A DNA stretch of 64,000 bases from the NCBI GenBank assembly GCA_039105265.1, contig JAPFFF010000004.1, positions 4,588,001 to 4,652,000 on the forward strand, written 5' to 3'. This document shows, piece by piece, positions 28,561 through 40,745 of this stretch. A program made the position numbers and the translations under genes. The notes beneath the pieces are model-generated. The model was not told the origin of the DNA. It did not search any database and saw nothing but the letters and a program-made list of their open reading frames with translations. Position 1 is the stretch's first letter; each line of letters starts with the position of its first letter. This DNA is from Tritrichomonas musculus (Eukaryota > Parabasalia > Tritrichomonadida > Tritrichomonadidae).

Positions 28561-28731
28561 ATGAATAACTTTGTTCTTCCCTATCTAGGCCAAATTTCGC
28601 AGTTAAAAGCAACAATTGCTGAATTGAAAAAATCTATTCAATGGTACAAGCAAAACATCAAAATAATGTCAGAAATATTACGAGAAAATGATATTACAGT
28701 ATACAATGAACATGAAAACCAGATTATGTGA
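28561..28731 (+). CDS. Small coiled-coil reading frame, possibly the start of a decayed gene
   Basis: A 56-codon frame with ATG at 28,561 gives MNNFVLPYLGQ followed by an amphipathic segment (ISQLKATIAELKKSIQWY). Composition is protein-like, unlike the flanking AT-rich sequence. It closes at 28,731, where a neighbouring frame rich in Thr, Ser and Pro opens. Either the gene is broken here or this is a short peptide gene. No family was recognised. Confidence 0.3.
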   Translation: MNNFVLPYLGQISQLKATIAELKKSIQWYKQNIKIMSEILRENDITVYNEHENQIM

Positions 28732-28850
28732 AACCAAGTGAAAAAGTTGTAAAGCCAGATAACCTAACAGTTGTGAACGTAAAAATAGTCCAATACTCAA
28801 CGAGTTCTTGGATATTTGTTTTAAAGAACTTTTTTAAAACATCACCTCTA

Positions 28851-28920
28851 TCAACAACTACTCCATCATCACTCCAATCAACAACTGCTCCATCATCATT
28901 CCAATCAACAACTACTCATC
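28851..28920 (+). repeat. 27-bp tandem repeat, 2.6 copies
   Basis: The unit starts TCAACAACTACTCCATCAT. The first two copies differ at two positions and the third is cut short. Read in one frame they encode Ser/Thr/Pro-rich repeats (STTTPSSLQ type), which supports former coding use with the small frame just upstream. Confidence 0.65.
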
Positions 28921-29259
28921 TTTTATTATATTATCTCATATTATTTACAAAAATTAAATAAAAAATACTTTTAAATTCATTCAAACATATTTCAATCATC
29001 ATCATATATATAAATATAATTAAAATAAAATAATATTAATAATACTATGGATATTTATATTTTTTAAAATTTATATATTTCAATTTGCTTATGAAATTTT
29101 GAATCATTTATATAATAAACAATACAAAAAAAAATATTAATTTATTTATTTTTTATCTTTTAATTATACTAATAAATATAAATATAATTAATAAATATAA
29201 ACTTAATAAATACATATGATATAAATTAAAGCGCATTAATAAGAAAATAACCCGTAATT

Positions 29260-29592
29260 TCAATGTACCCCACTCTGAGAAAAACAAAGATTTGTTCTAT
29301 ACTGGTTATGAACAGCTTTTACTTCTTTCCAGTGCCCGTTTAACGAGTTACCATTTATGTTGTGGCATACAATACATCTAGCTAAAAAGCTGGAGTAGAT
29401 ATAATGAATTTTTTCTGCTGGGATATTATTCCATGAACGATTGAGAGAATAAAATAACTGATCTTTGCTTTCAAATTATATGCCTGATATATCATTCTTC
29501 CTCTTATGTACATAAGAGTTGTAAAAACTTTTGACTGTGTTGGGATTTCGATTTGTTAATTGCCCAATTAAGGTCCAGATATTACCGTATAG
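29260..29592 (-). pseudogene. Decayed Tc1/mariner-like transposase fragment
   Basis: On the minus strand about 110 codons stay in one frame with one internal stop (reverse of codon near 29,480). The last 60 codons include LNRSWNNIPAEKIHYIYSS, then ARCIVCHNINGNS, matching the 'W-x-x-I-P ... S-x-x-x-R' end of Tc1/mariner transposases. The preceding part (GNIWTLIGQLTNRNPNTVK) looks like a helix-turn-helix or Myb-type segment. The DDE catalytic core is missing, so the copy is probably deleted internally. No terminal repeats were found around it. Confidence 0.5.
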
Positions 29593-32500
29593 TCATTTCC
29601 TATAATTTCAATTTTTTCATTATCCTAAAGAGGTCCTGTGTTGATCATTTAAATTTAAAATATTTATCTCAAATTTCAATTGAGAATTATTTTTGAAAAA
29701 AAAAATATTTTTTGAGAGAATTTTTTCAAAAAGTTCAATTTTATTTTTGTAGGCCGCGCACTATTGAATTTCATTTAAAATTTCAAACTTTTTAAAAATA
29801 GACGATTATTATTTTTTATTGAATCTAAAAATCGATGAAAAATTGAATTGATTTATAAATATTCATATTTTTATTTTATATTGAAGAATTCAATACAAAC
29901 AACTTTGGAGTTGCTTTTAAATTATGTAAAATTTATTTAAACAATCAATCAGAAATGCTTTAAACGTTTTTTATTTCTTCACAATGCAATTCTCATTACA
30001 AATCTAATAATTTTATCAAAAAAACCCCCCCCATTGTAAAGTCAAATCATCACTTAAAAATCAATAAATATCAATTAATTTTGAGATTGCTTTAAAATAT
30101 TTGATGATTTATATATCAAAAAAAAAAAAAAATAAATCAAATATATCAAAATATAATGGATTTTTATACTTTGATGGATTTTTATATTCAATTTACTTTT
30201 AATAAATTCTCGTTTACATTTTTTTAATAAAATATTGCTTTTTTTTTTTTATTATTTTTATCTATATTAGATAAAGTGATATGCAAAAAAGAGAATTAAG
30301 GCATATTTAAATGTTTATTCTACTAAAATATTTATATTTCATGCCAATGGATGCAAAAATAAGTCAACTCTTTGATGGTTTAATTGATTATTATTTATTC
30401 TTTAAAAATCTATTTATTGAACTGAAATGCTGAAGATTTTTTTGATAGAATTTAAAAAATTATATTGTATTTAAAGTTGCTATAATTTGAGGATCCAATT
30501 GCTCAATAATTATAATAAAAACTAAGCTCGAAATATCTTGGAAAAAAAAGAAAATGTATGAGTTATCTCAATCTATAGAAAAATTTAAAATAATTTGAGA
30601 TCTCAGAATCGCACTCCCCACTTTTTGAAGGCTTTTTTCAAACGGCATTCAATATTTGATACAGATATATCAAAAAATAATTATCTATTATACAAAATTT
30701 GATCTCGCATATATAAAAAGTTAATAAAATTGAATGAAATTCAATCGTGTGAGGAATAATTTTTGTTTATTTTTAGTTTTGATAAAAACCGTAAATAATA
30801 TTCTCAAATTTGAATAGAGTTTATATTAAAAAATCATGTTTCTTGTTGAAAATTTGAAAATTCTCAGAAAATATCTCAAAAAGTTTATATCAAACATTTA
30901 TTCTCGCAAATAATAAAACTATCGTTTCAAAAAGTGAAAATGAACAATAGTCAAAAATCAATAGTTAAGCCAAGCTGAATCACAGACTTATCAGCTAAAA
31001 TTGCAACACACTTTTACCTATGGAAAATATATTTTGTATCGTTAAAATTCTAAAACATTAATTAATATATATTCATCTTTTTTAATAAAATTCAATTCAA
31101 ATTACAATTTAACATCATCGACTACAAATTTGAATAAAAAATTATGAAAATATGGGAAACTAAAATTTACTAATGATGCTTTTTCATTTCATTTCATATT
31201 GTCATATAATATATAGAAAACATTTTCTTTGATGTTTGGAAGTTCAAAATTTGAATTGATAGAAAATTTGATCTTTTTTCAAAAACAAAATTCAATAAAT
31301 TATAGAATTCCGAGGCCTTACAACTGTATTTTTACTGTAAAACTCAATGATTGGTTTTTTGAAACTAATTTTCTATTATAATAATAATTAGTTTTATAAA
31401 TATTTGCATCGTACAAAATTCAAATTAAAATAAAAACTAAAAGGATATAAGTATATATTAAATTTTCTTCAGAAAATAAATTTGAGTAATTTATCTCAAT
31501 TTATTTTAATTATTTTTGATAAGAATTTTATATCACTTTATAAAAAATTAAAGTAGCGATAACTTTTTATATAATTTATTCTAATCATTAATCCTTTTGA
31601 TATATTGTTATATGCTTTTAAAACATTAAGTGTTATACATAAATATTTATTAATATTGAAAAAAAAAATTCATTTTTTCGCTAAAAGTTCAGAAAAAGAG
31701 AATTTGTTTAATTATTAAATGATTTTTTAAAATAAATTTGACGTTACAAGAGTCCAATGAGGAATATAATTTTATTTATATGCATTTACTTTCTAATATA
31801 TTTGAATTTCATTCCAAATCAAATGTTAGTTTTTTCTCAAAATGAAGATTTAGTTGATTGGTTTCATAAATATAAAAAGTACAATATTTCAGTTACTGAA
31901 GGATTTCGTCAAAAAGTAAAATATTATTTGTATAACATATAGTAATATATAAAAAATCGATATATATTGAATTTTAATTAAAGTCTTTATTTCAACCATT
32001 ACATTTTATAATATTAGATATAAAATATATAAATTATATATTAATATTGTTAAATAAATTATATATTAAGATAAATATAAATTTATTTTATTTTATTTTT
32101 TATTCAATTTAGTTTTACTACCTTTTATAATTCCAGCAAACAAGTTCAAGAAAAATCTTGACAAAACCCAACATATTTAAAGTTTTTTATTTTCTTGAAT
32201 TGAAAAATCGAATAAATAAATGCTGTAATAAACTTATATCCTACAACTCGAAATTGAATAGTTTATTTTTTATATCATATTGATTTGGTTTGAATTGTTA
32301 TAATCATCATTAAACGGTACTGCAATCAGATGTAAAGTATCAAAAATCGAAACAAACCAAATATATAAATAGAACACATTATATATAATAACATATTAAA
32401 ATATTGGAAGGATTATCTAATTTGATTTGGAGATTTATGTTGATTAAATTTGAATGAAAAACTCATTTTATCATTCAACTCTTTTTTTCCATTCAAAAAA

Positions 32501-34627
32501 TTTTTTTTTTCATATGGTATGTCTCAAAAATTAAAAATATACATCCAAATTTCATTAAGGAATTTGATTTTATATTATATAAAATTAACTGTAATATAAT
32601 TTTTTTAGGGATTTCAAGGTTATTTAATTTTGCTCTCAATTTTTTGATACTTTAAATCCGATCGAAGTACCATTCAGCATTACAAGATTTTTATAATTTC
32701 GTAAATGATCATTGTAAAATTTAAATTTTTTCCCATCTTTGTTGATGGCTTTTTAAATTTAATAAAAGAAAATCAAAATTAAGAATTAAATATTAACTCG
32801 ATTTTAATCGAGTTTTTGAACTTTTATTTTAAATCATTGAAAATTATGTTTTTAAACATAATTTTTCTAAAATTAAGAATTCTTGAAGTTTTTATATTGA
32901 ATCAGATTAATGAATATAAATCAATAATATTAAAAACTTAAATAAAATGCTTTAGTTTTAATAAAATAACATATACACAAATTACATTAAAGATCACCAT
33001 AGAATATATCGAAAAATCAAATCTATTTTTTTTTAAGACAGTGCTATTTTTTGAGAAATAAATCGTAAAGTATATCAAATAACAAATGCATAAAAACTAT
33101 TGATATGTTAAATGATTATATTCTTCATCAAAAACAAATAATAATAATGGATATTGAAAAATATCTATATAATATTATAATCATGCAGACGTTAAATATA
33201 ACAAATCTGTGGACCTAAAAGCCAAAATACGAATATAAAAAAAAAATAATGAAAATTAAAAAAAAAGATTTTCCAAACAAAGTAATGAAATATCATATAG
33301 ATTTTGCTATATTTATATTTTCCATTACTTTTTCATATATTTTTTTTTTGTGAAAAGGGTTGATTAAAATACCAAACAATTTTTTTTTTTTTTTTGAATT
33401 GATCAAATGCTTTTTGTGATAAAATAATTAAAGTAAAAATTCTATTTTGATATCAAAAATTCAATTGGAGTTATTATTTATTTTTGGTTCTTATCAATTT
33501 TCATACAAATTTCATATCCGTAATGCCAAATAGTTTTATTCTCAATCTTTTATTTGCAAAAGTTAATGATTTGAAAAATGCGTTCAAAAGTATTACATTT
33601 TCTTCTTTTTTTCCATTTACTCGATCAATTGAAGAGATCTAATTAAAAATCAATTTTATTGACAAGAAAATTTATTAGGATACTCGCTATTGATGAAAGT
33701 AATGAATATTTAACATTGCATTTTATCCAATGCTATTAATCTTATCTTTTATATTAATTATTTAATATCGAATATTTAATTTTTCCTCTATTAACTATTG
33801 ATATCAATATTTCATAAAAATCAATATCATTCCTGAATGTGACCAATAGGATTTTTTTTTTTTAAAAAAAAAAATCATTATATATTAATGAAAATAATCT
33901 TTTCTATTTCTTTACCCCTGACTAATTTCTAGATAATGCGAATTAATTCCATTTTATAGATATATAATATTATAACATTTTATATTAAAAATAATTTCTG
34001 TTTTGGAACTTTATTTCACTAAATGTACTTCAAATTATACCTCAAATTATATTCACGAGAGAATTTTGATTTTTTGTTTCTCTGTGCATAAATAAACTTA
34101 GAGGAAAAATATAAAAATCGAAAAATTATTTTTTGGTTTCAATTGAAATATTTAAATTGGTTTAGAAATATAAAACTTTTTATGATAATATTTGATATTC
34201 CAATTCAAAATAACCGTCTTTTTTTTATTGGAATTTTTTCCAAAATATTATCCAAAAATCTCTATTTTATGAGTTATAATTTTTAACCGTTAGATGCGGA
34301 TTTTATTTCTTAAATTGAAATAACTTTTGATAGCATTCAAAAATTATTCACAATGTTCAGAAATAAAAAAAAATTTCAAAATTTTTTAATCTGTTGAACA
34401 ACCAAAAATATCAGCAGATATTAAACTATTTTTAATATAAGATTATCCTTATTGAAATTCATTTTTTTTATATAATTCTATGGTTGTCTATTCAATAAAT
34501 AATATGCTACGTTTGAATAGCAAAAATTAGTGATAATTATTATTCACTTTTACACAGAAAAAGTTGAACTTTTTAAATTAGAAATTTGAACAACTTTTGA
34601 AAAAAACTATTTATTATTATAGAGTTT
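29593..34627. other. AT-rich gene-poor region
   Basis: About 5 kb with no supported gene. One short frame (31,757-31,942) is listed separately. The rest is low-complexity A/T sequence with scattered homopolymers, including a C run near 30,026. The end holds the promoter of the E2F-like gene. Confidence 0.45.
31757..31942 (+). CDS. Short frame with signal-peptide-like start, doubtful
   Basis: A 61-codon frame beginning with ATG. Residues 1-20 are hydrophobic like a signal peptide (MRNIILFICIYFLIYL), and the rest is mixed and polar (LVDWFHKYKKYNISVTEGF), which looks protein-like. No family was recognised. It may be a remnant of a longer gene or chance in AT-rich DNA. Confidence 0.2.
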   Translation: MRNIILFICIYFLIYLNFIPNQMLVFSQNEDLVDWFHKYKKYNISVTEGFRQKVKYYLYNI

Positions 34628-35350
34628 ATGAATATTCCTCAAGTTCAGTTCAATCCAAGAAATATTACTACACAACGAAAGAAACCTAAAGTGCAATCAA
34701 ACGATTTTAAAGGCCATATAAAAAAAATTGTTGACGAGCTTGATAGTAAATTTTTGGGAACAAATGACACATCTAGAATATGCCATGAAGAACTACAAAA
34801 TAAAAGAAGACTTTATGATGTTTTTAATGTATTTACTGCAATTGGATGCATGACCCGTTCAGCATCACAATGTTATTACTGGAATGGTACAAAGCAAATT
34901 TTATTCCAATTGAAAACTTTAAAAAAACAACATAGAATTGATAATTGGAAATTATCTCTTGATGAATTATTTCCTGTTAATAATTGCGTATATGTGACTG
35001 ACCTTACAATTGCATTTCTTCTGTTATTCCCTGCAGTTGATAGTAATGTTATTGATGTTAAAACAGCTTGTGCTTTTTTTTCTAGGAAAACAAATCGCTT
35101 GAAAACAACATTATCTAAATTATACCAAATTATTTTAATATTAAGTGCCATAAATATTGTTGCTAGAACAGAGGGTGTTTCACAAATTCGATTACTTCCA
35201 CCTTATCTTGATTGCTTAATAGAACAAATAAAAGGTCCAGATTCTATAGAATATCTTTTAAATCGAAGATATGATGAAAAATATGAGGGAGTTAAGATAA
35301 GGAGAAATGAACTTGTAAATGCTTACTTTTTGAAAGAAAAAAGTATTTAA
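34628..35350 (+). CDS. E2F/DP-like winged-helix protein with two related domains
   Basis: A 240-residue protein. Residues about 28-90 match the E2F/DP DNA-binding fold: the RRLYDVFNV motif (60-68), which in E2F reads RRxYDxxNV and contacts DNA, then AIGCMTRS and the closing aromatic YYWNG (84-87). Residues about 115-200 look like a second, more diverged copy, with LTIAFLLLF, then IDVKTACAFF and ILILSAINIVARTEG in the order expected for E2F, but without the RRxYD core. Two domains in one chain recall the atypical E2F7/8/DEL repressors. No transactivation or pocket-binding tail is seen. Role in cell-cycle transcription is inferred. Confidence 0.65.
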   Translation: MNIPQVQFNPRNITTQRKKPKVQSNDFKGHIKKIVDELDSKFLGTNDTSRICHEELQNKRRLYDVFNVFTAIGCMTRSASQCYYWNGTKQILFQLKTLKKQHRIDNWKLSLDELFPVNNCVYVTDLTIAFLLLFPAVDSNVIDVKTACAFFSRKTNRLKTTLSKLYQIILILSAINIVARTEGVSQIRLLPPYLDCLIEQIKGPDSIEYLLNRRYDEKYEGVKIRRNELVNAYFLKEKSI

Positions 35351-38335
35351 TAGATGATTATTTTTTTTTAATAAGATAATCATTCCAACAAAAAAGAAAT
35401 ATTCAAAATTTCCAGCATTTTATTGATCCAACCCATCATTTTTTTAATATGTTTGGTAAAAAATGATTTTTTTTTTTATTTATATTCTTTTTTTGAGCAT
35501 ACGTTTACCAATAGCATTTTATTGGCAATCAATCATTAGAATATTACCTAATAAAAACATTTTTTTTTTTCTTATAATTTTTATTTATGTAATATTATTT
35601 TGTTTTATCATATTGAATGAAAATTGATATAATTTTGACTCAAATGTAAAAAAGAGAATAATTTAGTTTCTAAGAATTAGGAATTTTTTAAAATATTTGT
35701 AAGATTCATTCAAAAAATAAACAAAAATAATTCAACCGCTTTCAAATTCTCAAATTCAATGCTCAACAATAATCGGTATGATAAAAATAAAGATTAAAGG
35801 AAAGCTCTTATCGAGATATATTTAATAAATTGCCAGTTGCTTTATAACGCTTATGTTACTAAATCAATCAATTTTCAGAAATTTTTTCATTTTCAGAACA
35901 ATTACTTTATTGTTTCTGAAACTATTAAAATCTCCATGATTTTATATTTTCAATAATTTATTTTGTAAATATATTTACTTTTTCAATTAAATAATATTAG
36001 ATGTTTTTTACCGTATTTACAAATGTGAAATTAAAATAATCATTGAAAACCAACAAAAAGAAAGCAATTGGGATGACACTGTCAAAAAAAAAATTCAAAG
36101 AAAAAAAGAGTAAAAATTGAAATTTTTTCAATGAATGAAATCATTCAAATACTAACATGAAGAAAAAATGGATTAATCATTTCTTACTATTTTAAGACTA
36201 GTCATTTAATATAGCAAATTTTCTTTTATCAAGCTTCGTTAACGTTAACTTATAGGTGCATATAAATCAATGATTATAAACTGTAATAATTATAATTAAT
36301 ATTATTTTTTAAATAATGACTATATATAGCACCATAATCATTCTCAGTTTTAGAATGATATAGAGATCAGGATTATGTAATATTATATCCATATTCATGG
36401 CTATTTATATTATTTTTGTAAAAATGAATAATATTATAATCATTTAGTTCTAATTCATTAGATATTAATATTTGTAAACAGAATTATTAGGCCAAGATAT
36501 AGCATTTGGTAATATCATTTAAATAAATGATCTTTTGATTGTGCAAATATTCATGCGAAATTTTTCCAAAAAAGGTATTTAAAGGCATATTTGGTCATAT
36601 AACATCTATTCCAAACTTTTACTTCAGTAAAAATGCTATGGCATGCTTTTACAATTAATGCAAGGCCAAAATACAAAAAAAAAAATTTGTCAAACTAATT
36701 ATCATAATATCATGAAAAATGAAATTTGCTTTTTTTATATTACTAGAATCAAAATCCATTGGAAAAAAATTACTATAAAATATTTTATGATTTGTAGACA
36801 AGAATTCTTTCAAAAAAATCGGAAATCATTTTGTCCGGAATACTATAGGTCAATATTGACCTCATATCGTATTTATCAATTTCATATTTTCAGATTTTTT
36901 TGAGGATATTTGGTCGGAATTAAAAAATTGAGAAAATATAATTTATTGAATTTTTTTAAAATTCAGTTCACTTCAAGATCGATTATTTTGATTTATTTGA
37001 TAGAAATGAAATAGAGTTTAAATCTCAGAATAAATAATTCAGATCTTTTTTTTATGTTACCATTTTAAATACTTCAATACCACTGATATTTGACTATATC
37101 ATCCTATATGATTATAATGGACATAATATATATATTTAAGCAATAGTGATCAAATAAGGTCAAAAATCAATCAAATAAGTAAAAATTTTTGCAATCACTA
37201 AATATAATATTTATATCATTTATTACTAATATTAAATTTAATATAAACAGGAAAACCCTGATTCAAATACTATTAAATTTTTATTCTTTAATCATAATTC
37301 TCATTATTAATGCAATTTCAAATTTTTTTTTATATCAGAATATTCTTATCTTACACCAAAATATTCCAAAAAACCTTTTTATTAGGAAACATGAAGATTT
37401 TGATGTAATAAAACGAAATTGTTGTTATCAGATGAGAATAATGATAAAACAAATTTGAAAAAAATTGACAAATTTTTTTTTTTTTTTTTATTTTACCTTT
37501 TTCTCATTCTATAAACAATAGTTCTTTATATGAATGCTACAATATGTATCATTTTCCAAACCATATTTGTTTATAAATATGAAATACATTCAAATTTATT
37601 AGATGATGAGATAGGAAGCTTTTATTATTTTCACATATTCAAAAGTTGATTTTCAGTTCAACACATCTCAAACTTACAGTTGTTATATTCATTATCTAAT
37701 TTGGTTAAAATCCCTAATCATATATTTATAACCAAAATTCTACTTTACTTTTATTTTTGTCTCTTAATTTTCATAATTGTCAATTTTTTATTGTTTTCAT
37801 TCAATTTTGTCAAACATTTGAAATTGAAACATTTGAAGCGAATAAATCGAAAAAACAAAAAACACGCAAACAATAAAGAAAAAGGATAGAAATAGAAGTA
37901 TTTAAACAAATATTAAATTTGGACTCATCTCATCTGATGAACATTTAAAAAGTTTAATCAATAACAACTTTTTCATAAAAAATAGGCAAACTTTTAAATG
38001 AGCTATGAAAAAATATTTTTTTAAAATTTGCTTGAAAACTAATCAAAAACTATGTATTGTAATGTGACTATATTGATATATATTAATCAAGTAAATTTAA
38101 AGAAATTTGTTGAATGATAAAGAATATTTTATTTAATATTTATTCATATATCAAATCAAAAATCAAAAAAACCTACAAAATCAGATGTAATTCCATGTTG
38201 CAATACATTAATCATCAACAGACTATGCATTTGCAATATTTAATAAAGATTCAAAAGATATTCAATGAAATTAAATTTCCTTTGACCACATTTTCATATT
38301 TCTGAAGTATTTTTGGATCAATTAAAGTATCGTTC
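35351..38335. other. AT-rich gene-poor region
   Basis: About 3 kb with no supported gene. Frames at 36,643-36,903, 37,189-37,458, 37,680-37,889 and 38,114-38,305 have strong A/T bias, no recognisable motifs, and several start only with non-ATG codons. No repeats stand out here. Confidence 0.45.
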
Positions 38336-38440
38336 GTCTTTTCTGAAGAACATTCAAAAAGTGGAAGACATTCAGAAAAAATAATCTAAATAAAATAATT
38401 GAAAAAACAAATCTTTTTATATTTTTACATAATTTTTACC

Positions 38441-38526
38441 GAGGCTACATACCGCCTAGCGGGCGTCGAGCGAGGCTGAACGAAGCGAAGCCGAGTCGAG
38501 ACCTCGCTGCTGGCGGTAAGAATCGG
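38441..38526. repeat. GC-rich self-complementary core
   Basis: A sharp GC-rich island in very AT-rich sequence. It contains GAACGAAGCGAAGCCGAG, and ACCGCC at one side pairs with GGCGGT at the other. It is the central part of the foldback element. No tRNA-like cloverleaf could be drawn. Confidence 0.6.
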
Positions 38527-38621
38527 TAAAAATTTTGTAACCTACAAAGATTTTTTTTTTTTTGCATTTTATTTAGATTATTTTTTCTGAGGATTTCCCA
38601 CTTTTTGAATTACTCTCACAA

Positions 38622-38678
38622 AAGTACAACTATTCTAAAATTAATCAAAAAGTACAACTATTCTAAAATTAATCAAAA
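38622..38678 (+). repeat. Tandem duplication of a 28-bp unit
   Basis: Two copies in direct order, each containing AAAGTACAACTATTCTAAAA and ending ATTAATC. They lie inside the right half of the foldback element. Confidence 0.75.
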
Positions 38679-38774
38679 ATAATCAAATAAAAATAAAAGA
38701 TTTTTTTTTTATTATTTTTATTTGATTATTTTTTCTGAATGTTTTCCACTTTTTGAAGGTTCTTCAGAAAAGAC

Positions 38775-39794
38775 TAACTCTATTTGAGTTGATCAGTATT
38801 TTTTAATGATAATGATAAAGCAACTAGAAGAAAATGATGTGATTTGAATTTCAAAAAATTATTAACATACATGCATTCAAAAAATCAGAACTCAAAACAC
38901 AAAGCCTTATTCCTTGGGTATTTTTAAAGACAAGGTGTTTTTTTGATCTGCATCATTTAGCCAGTATTTATGACAAGAACTCTTCATAAAACCATTGAAA
39001 TCAACTTTTTGAATGCAATGATATTTTTAAGAAATCTTTTATTTATGAAGCATTCGAACATAATATAACAAATGACTTATCACTGACACTTTTTTTTTTT
39101 TTTTTTTTTTTTTTTTTGGTTTTTACTTTCACACTATTTAGCGCATGTACAGATACAATATTTTTTTTTTACAAACTTTTTGATAAAAAATTTTTTAAAA
39201 AATGACATTTTTGTTGATGACAGCAACAATAAAAAATTCAATAAATAATGATTTAAAAAAATTATGTTTTCTTGGCCTGACTTTCTGATTTAAGCCATTT
39301 TGCTATTTTGATTTTTGAATGATAAGCTTGATTCAACAAAATCTTAAATGATATATTTTGATTCACAATTTTTTTTTTTATAAATGATTTTAAATAAAGA
39401 AATTTGATCACATACATATCATTTTATATAATAATTGAAAATAGCAAAAAGATAAACATATATATAGATTTTTTCATTATATCTAATATAGGTTAACAAA
39501 AAATAATATAATTTAATATTATACAGTAAATTACCCACACATATGTCAATAGCATTTGCATAAAGAAAATATATATGATATATATATGGTGAATATAATA
39601 TACCATATTATATCATATTGATGACTGAAAATTTAGAAAAAAAATAATATTATAATATTGTCCAATTGTAGTTGATAATTGAAGTCGCATATATAGATTT
39701 TATATATTTACATGAGCCATTGTAAAATTTGTTTTTTTTAGATGAAAATTTTCAATTGAATTTTTCTGAAGTAATTATTCATGTATAAAATTAT
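38775..39794. other. AT-rich spacer with 28-nt T run
   Basis: Gene-free sequence between the two foldback elements. It holds a pure run of 28 T at 39,090-39,117 and further A/T runs. Nothing else is seen. Confidence 0.45.
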
Positions 39795-40092
39795 TGCAAG
39801 AGAGATTGTGCCTCAGCTTTTTGAGAGAACTAATAGAAAAAAATAAGAAGAAAATGTAGAATAATATTTACTGAGACTATTCATGTTAAAAAAAAATGCA
39901 TCTTTTTATGTTACAAAATTTTTACCGATCCTTCCTTTTGATGTAAGTCTCAGTAAAAATTATGTAAAAATATAAAAAGATGCATCAATTTTTTTATTTA
40001 CATAAATATTCTCAAAATATTATTCTCCAATTTTCTCCTTTTTTTTCTTTCAATTAGTTCTCTCAAAAAGCTGTGGCACAATCTCTCTTGCA
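39795..40092. mobile_element. Foldback/MITE-like element, 298 bp, long inverted repeats
   Basis: The two arms are inverted copies of about 75 bp, starting TGCAAGAGAGATTGTGCC and continuing through GCTTTTTGAGAGAACTAA. An inner pair (GCATCTTTTTATGTTACAAA and a matching GTAAAAATATAAAAAGATGC) makes the element almost wholly self-complementary. ATTTTTACCGA in its core also occurs in the element at 38,336. TTCATGTATAAAAT flanks the element on both sides (39,778-39,791 and 40,098-40,111), which may be a target duplication. No coding frame is present. Confidence 0.65.
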
Positions 40093-40111
40093 AAATCTTC
40101 ATGTATAAAAT

Positions 40112-40745
40112 CATCTTGAAAACATGAACAATTATATTGGGACATTTTAATATACCATTGGTCCTAATGATATTTTGAAACGATTTATCAAAATGACTAA
40201 TATATATTTTTCATCTATATGAAAACAAATTTATGTGCACAATTGAATATAATGTTAAAAAAATGGATAGTTTTAATAGTGATCAATTTGTGTTCTTTGA
40301 TTTTTTTGTAAGTTTATATTTTTTAAATAATATATTTGATCAATTGTAGTTTATTTACATTGACAGAATCTATTAAAAAACTTGATTTATCAATAAAAAT
40401 TCACATAAAATAGTATGCATTTTATAGTAAATTTATCATAATAAAAAATATTTATATCTTAATTTTATAAAGTTTCGACAAGTCTAATGAATTTCAGATA
40501 ATATAAGAAACTTCTAATGAATGCCAAATGGCTATTTTTATTTTTATAAATTGTTCATTTTTTACTGTCAAATATAATGTACATTATTTTTGGAGGTGTA
40601 AAATAGCATCTTATTGAAATAAAACGATATGACAAATTTTTGATGGAGATCGTTTTTTATTTTATTCAAATTTGATTTTTATTTGGTCAATTAAACATAT
40701 GCACTTTAAAATTTTTTTCAATTCAAAAATAACATCAATTAAAAA
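40112..40745. other. AT-rich spacer upstream of IBD gene
   Basis: Gene-free AT-rich sequence. Holds the promoter of the IBD protein gene; no clear motif could be fixed. Confidence 0.4.

Larger units (their letters stand above)
38336..38774. mobile_element. Foldback/MITE-like element with GC-rich core
   Basis: The ends are inverted copies about 60 bp long: left at 38,336-38,397 (TCTTTTCTGAAGAACATTC, then AAAAAGTGGAAGACATTCAG) and right at about 38,713-38,774. A second copy of the right arm lies inside, near 38,567-38,610. Nested inside are ATAATTTTTACCGA and TCGGTAAAAATTTTG in inverted orientation around a GC-rich core of about 85 bp. There is no coding frame. It has the build of a non-autonomous foldback element; no target duplication was made out. 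Confidence 0.55.

Noticed and set aside
37680-37889. Frame with a membrane-like segment
   Set aside because: No ATG start, strong A/T bias and no recognisable content.
38441-38526. GC-rich island as a possible tRNA gene
   Set aside because: No acceptor, anticodon or T-loop pattern could be placed; it lies between inverted repeats and fits a foldback core.
39090-39117. 28-nt T run as a retroelement tail
   Set aside because: No coding remnant or target duplication beside it; such runs are common in this DNA.
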